From assembly GCA_903904735.1 (NCBI GenBank), contig CAIVDM010000042.1, forward strand, positions 1 to 33,708: a DNA stretch of 33,708 nt. The letters run 5' to 3'. Both the position numbers and the translations under genes were made by a program. Under the pieces are notes generated by a model. It did not search any database. It saw only the letters and a program-made list of their open reading frames with translations, and was not told where the DNA came from. Below, piece after piece: positions 33,603-33,708 of the stretch. Position 1 is the stretch's first letter. The number at the start of each line of letters is the position of its first letter. Source of the DNA: an uncultured delta proteobacterium. Lineage in GTDB: Bacteria > Bdellovibrionota_C > UBA2361 > OMII01.

Positions 33603-33621
33603 GCGGAGCTTCTAGCTCCGC
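33603..33621 (+). terminator. Hairpin after the fructokinase gene
   Basis: GCGGAGCT-TCT-AGCTCCGC is a perfect 8-bp stem with a 3-base loop, 15 bases after the fructokinase stop. No T-run follows, so it may be a weak terminator, an mRNA-stabilising hairpin or a copy of an intergenic repeat. Confidence 0.45.
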
Positions 33622-33708
33622 ATAAATCTCGTATCTGCGACGTGACAAATCTTTTAGGGGAGATCTCTCACGACCCAATCGCTTTGAATCGTCGTCTTCG
33701 GACCGCGG

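Overview
This is a chromosomal segment of about 52-55% GC (estimated by eye) from a Gram-negative bacterium. It carries a Skp/OmpH periplasmic chaperone, YceI and SIMPL-type exported proteins and standard housekeeping genes. I see no rRNA, tRNA, CRISPR array, transposase or phage gene. The phylum cannot be fixed by reading alone. A DUF6178-type protein beside infC and a small family I associate with the former Deltaproteobacteria point that way, while the atypical receiver protein resembles ones I associate with Planctomycetes-like bacteria. Many genes lack a clear Shine-Dalgarno sequence and several use TTG or GTG starts.

Left part (1-8151): the C-terminal part of an HD-family phosphohydrolase, a SIMPL-domain exported protein, methylmalonyl-CoA epimerase, a small Cys-containing exported protein, the purE-purK pair, a YceI-like exported protein, a block of GC-rich palindromic repeats, and long-form threonylcarbamoyl-AMP synthase. 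Facing them are infC (TTG start) and a DUF6178-like gene. rpmI and rplT are not downstream of infC.

Middle (8152-15235): mostly small or poorly known genes (an exported Cys protein, a 111-aa protein, a DUF6998-like possible nuclease-fold protein, a two-TM protein and a possible 29-aa hydrophobic peptide), plus skp, a small exported protein and recQ. Just before recQ lies an imperfect palindrome of about 185 bp that no gene explains.

Right part (15236-33587): a carbohydrate-centred region. A minus-strand run of closely packed genes reads, in transcription order, DUF4301 protein, mannitol 2-dehydrogenase, polytopic GT-C-like membrane protein, VKOR-DsbA fusion, family 2 glycosyltransferase, rpiA, POT-family transporter and atypical receiver. 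Next to it lie a sucrose-phosphate-synthase-like GT4, a P-loop kinase, a sucrose-phosphorylase-like GH13, a sucrose-phosphatase-like HAD enzyme and a PfkB fructokinase. Together they can be read as a route that makes sucrose or a related non-reducing disaccharide (DUF4301 possibly supplying the NDP-sugar, then the GT4, then the phosphatase). Breakdown would go by phosphorolysis, with the released fructose phosphorylated by fructokinase or reduced to mannitol. The GT4 has Gln at the second Glu of its E-x7-E motif, and the GH13 carries an unusual insertion, so the real product could differ from plain sucrose. This cluster is the best candidate for an undescribed system in the window.
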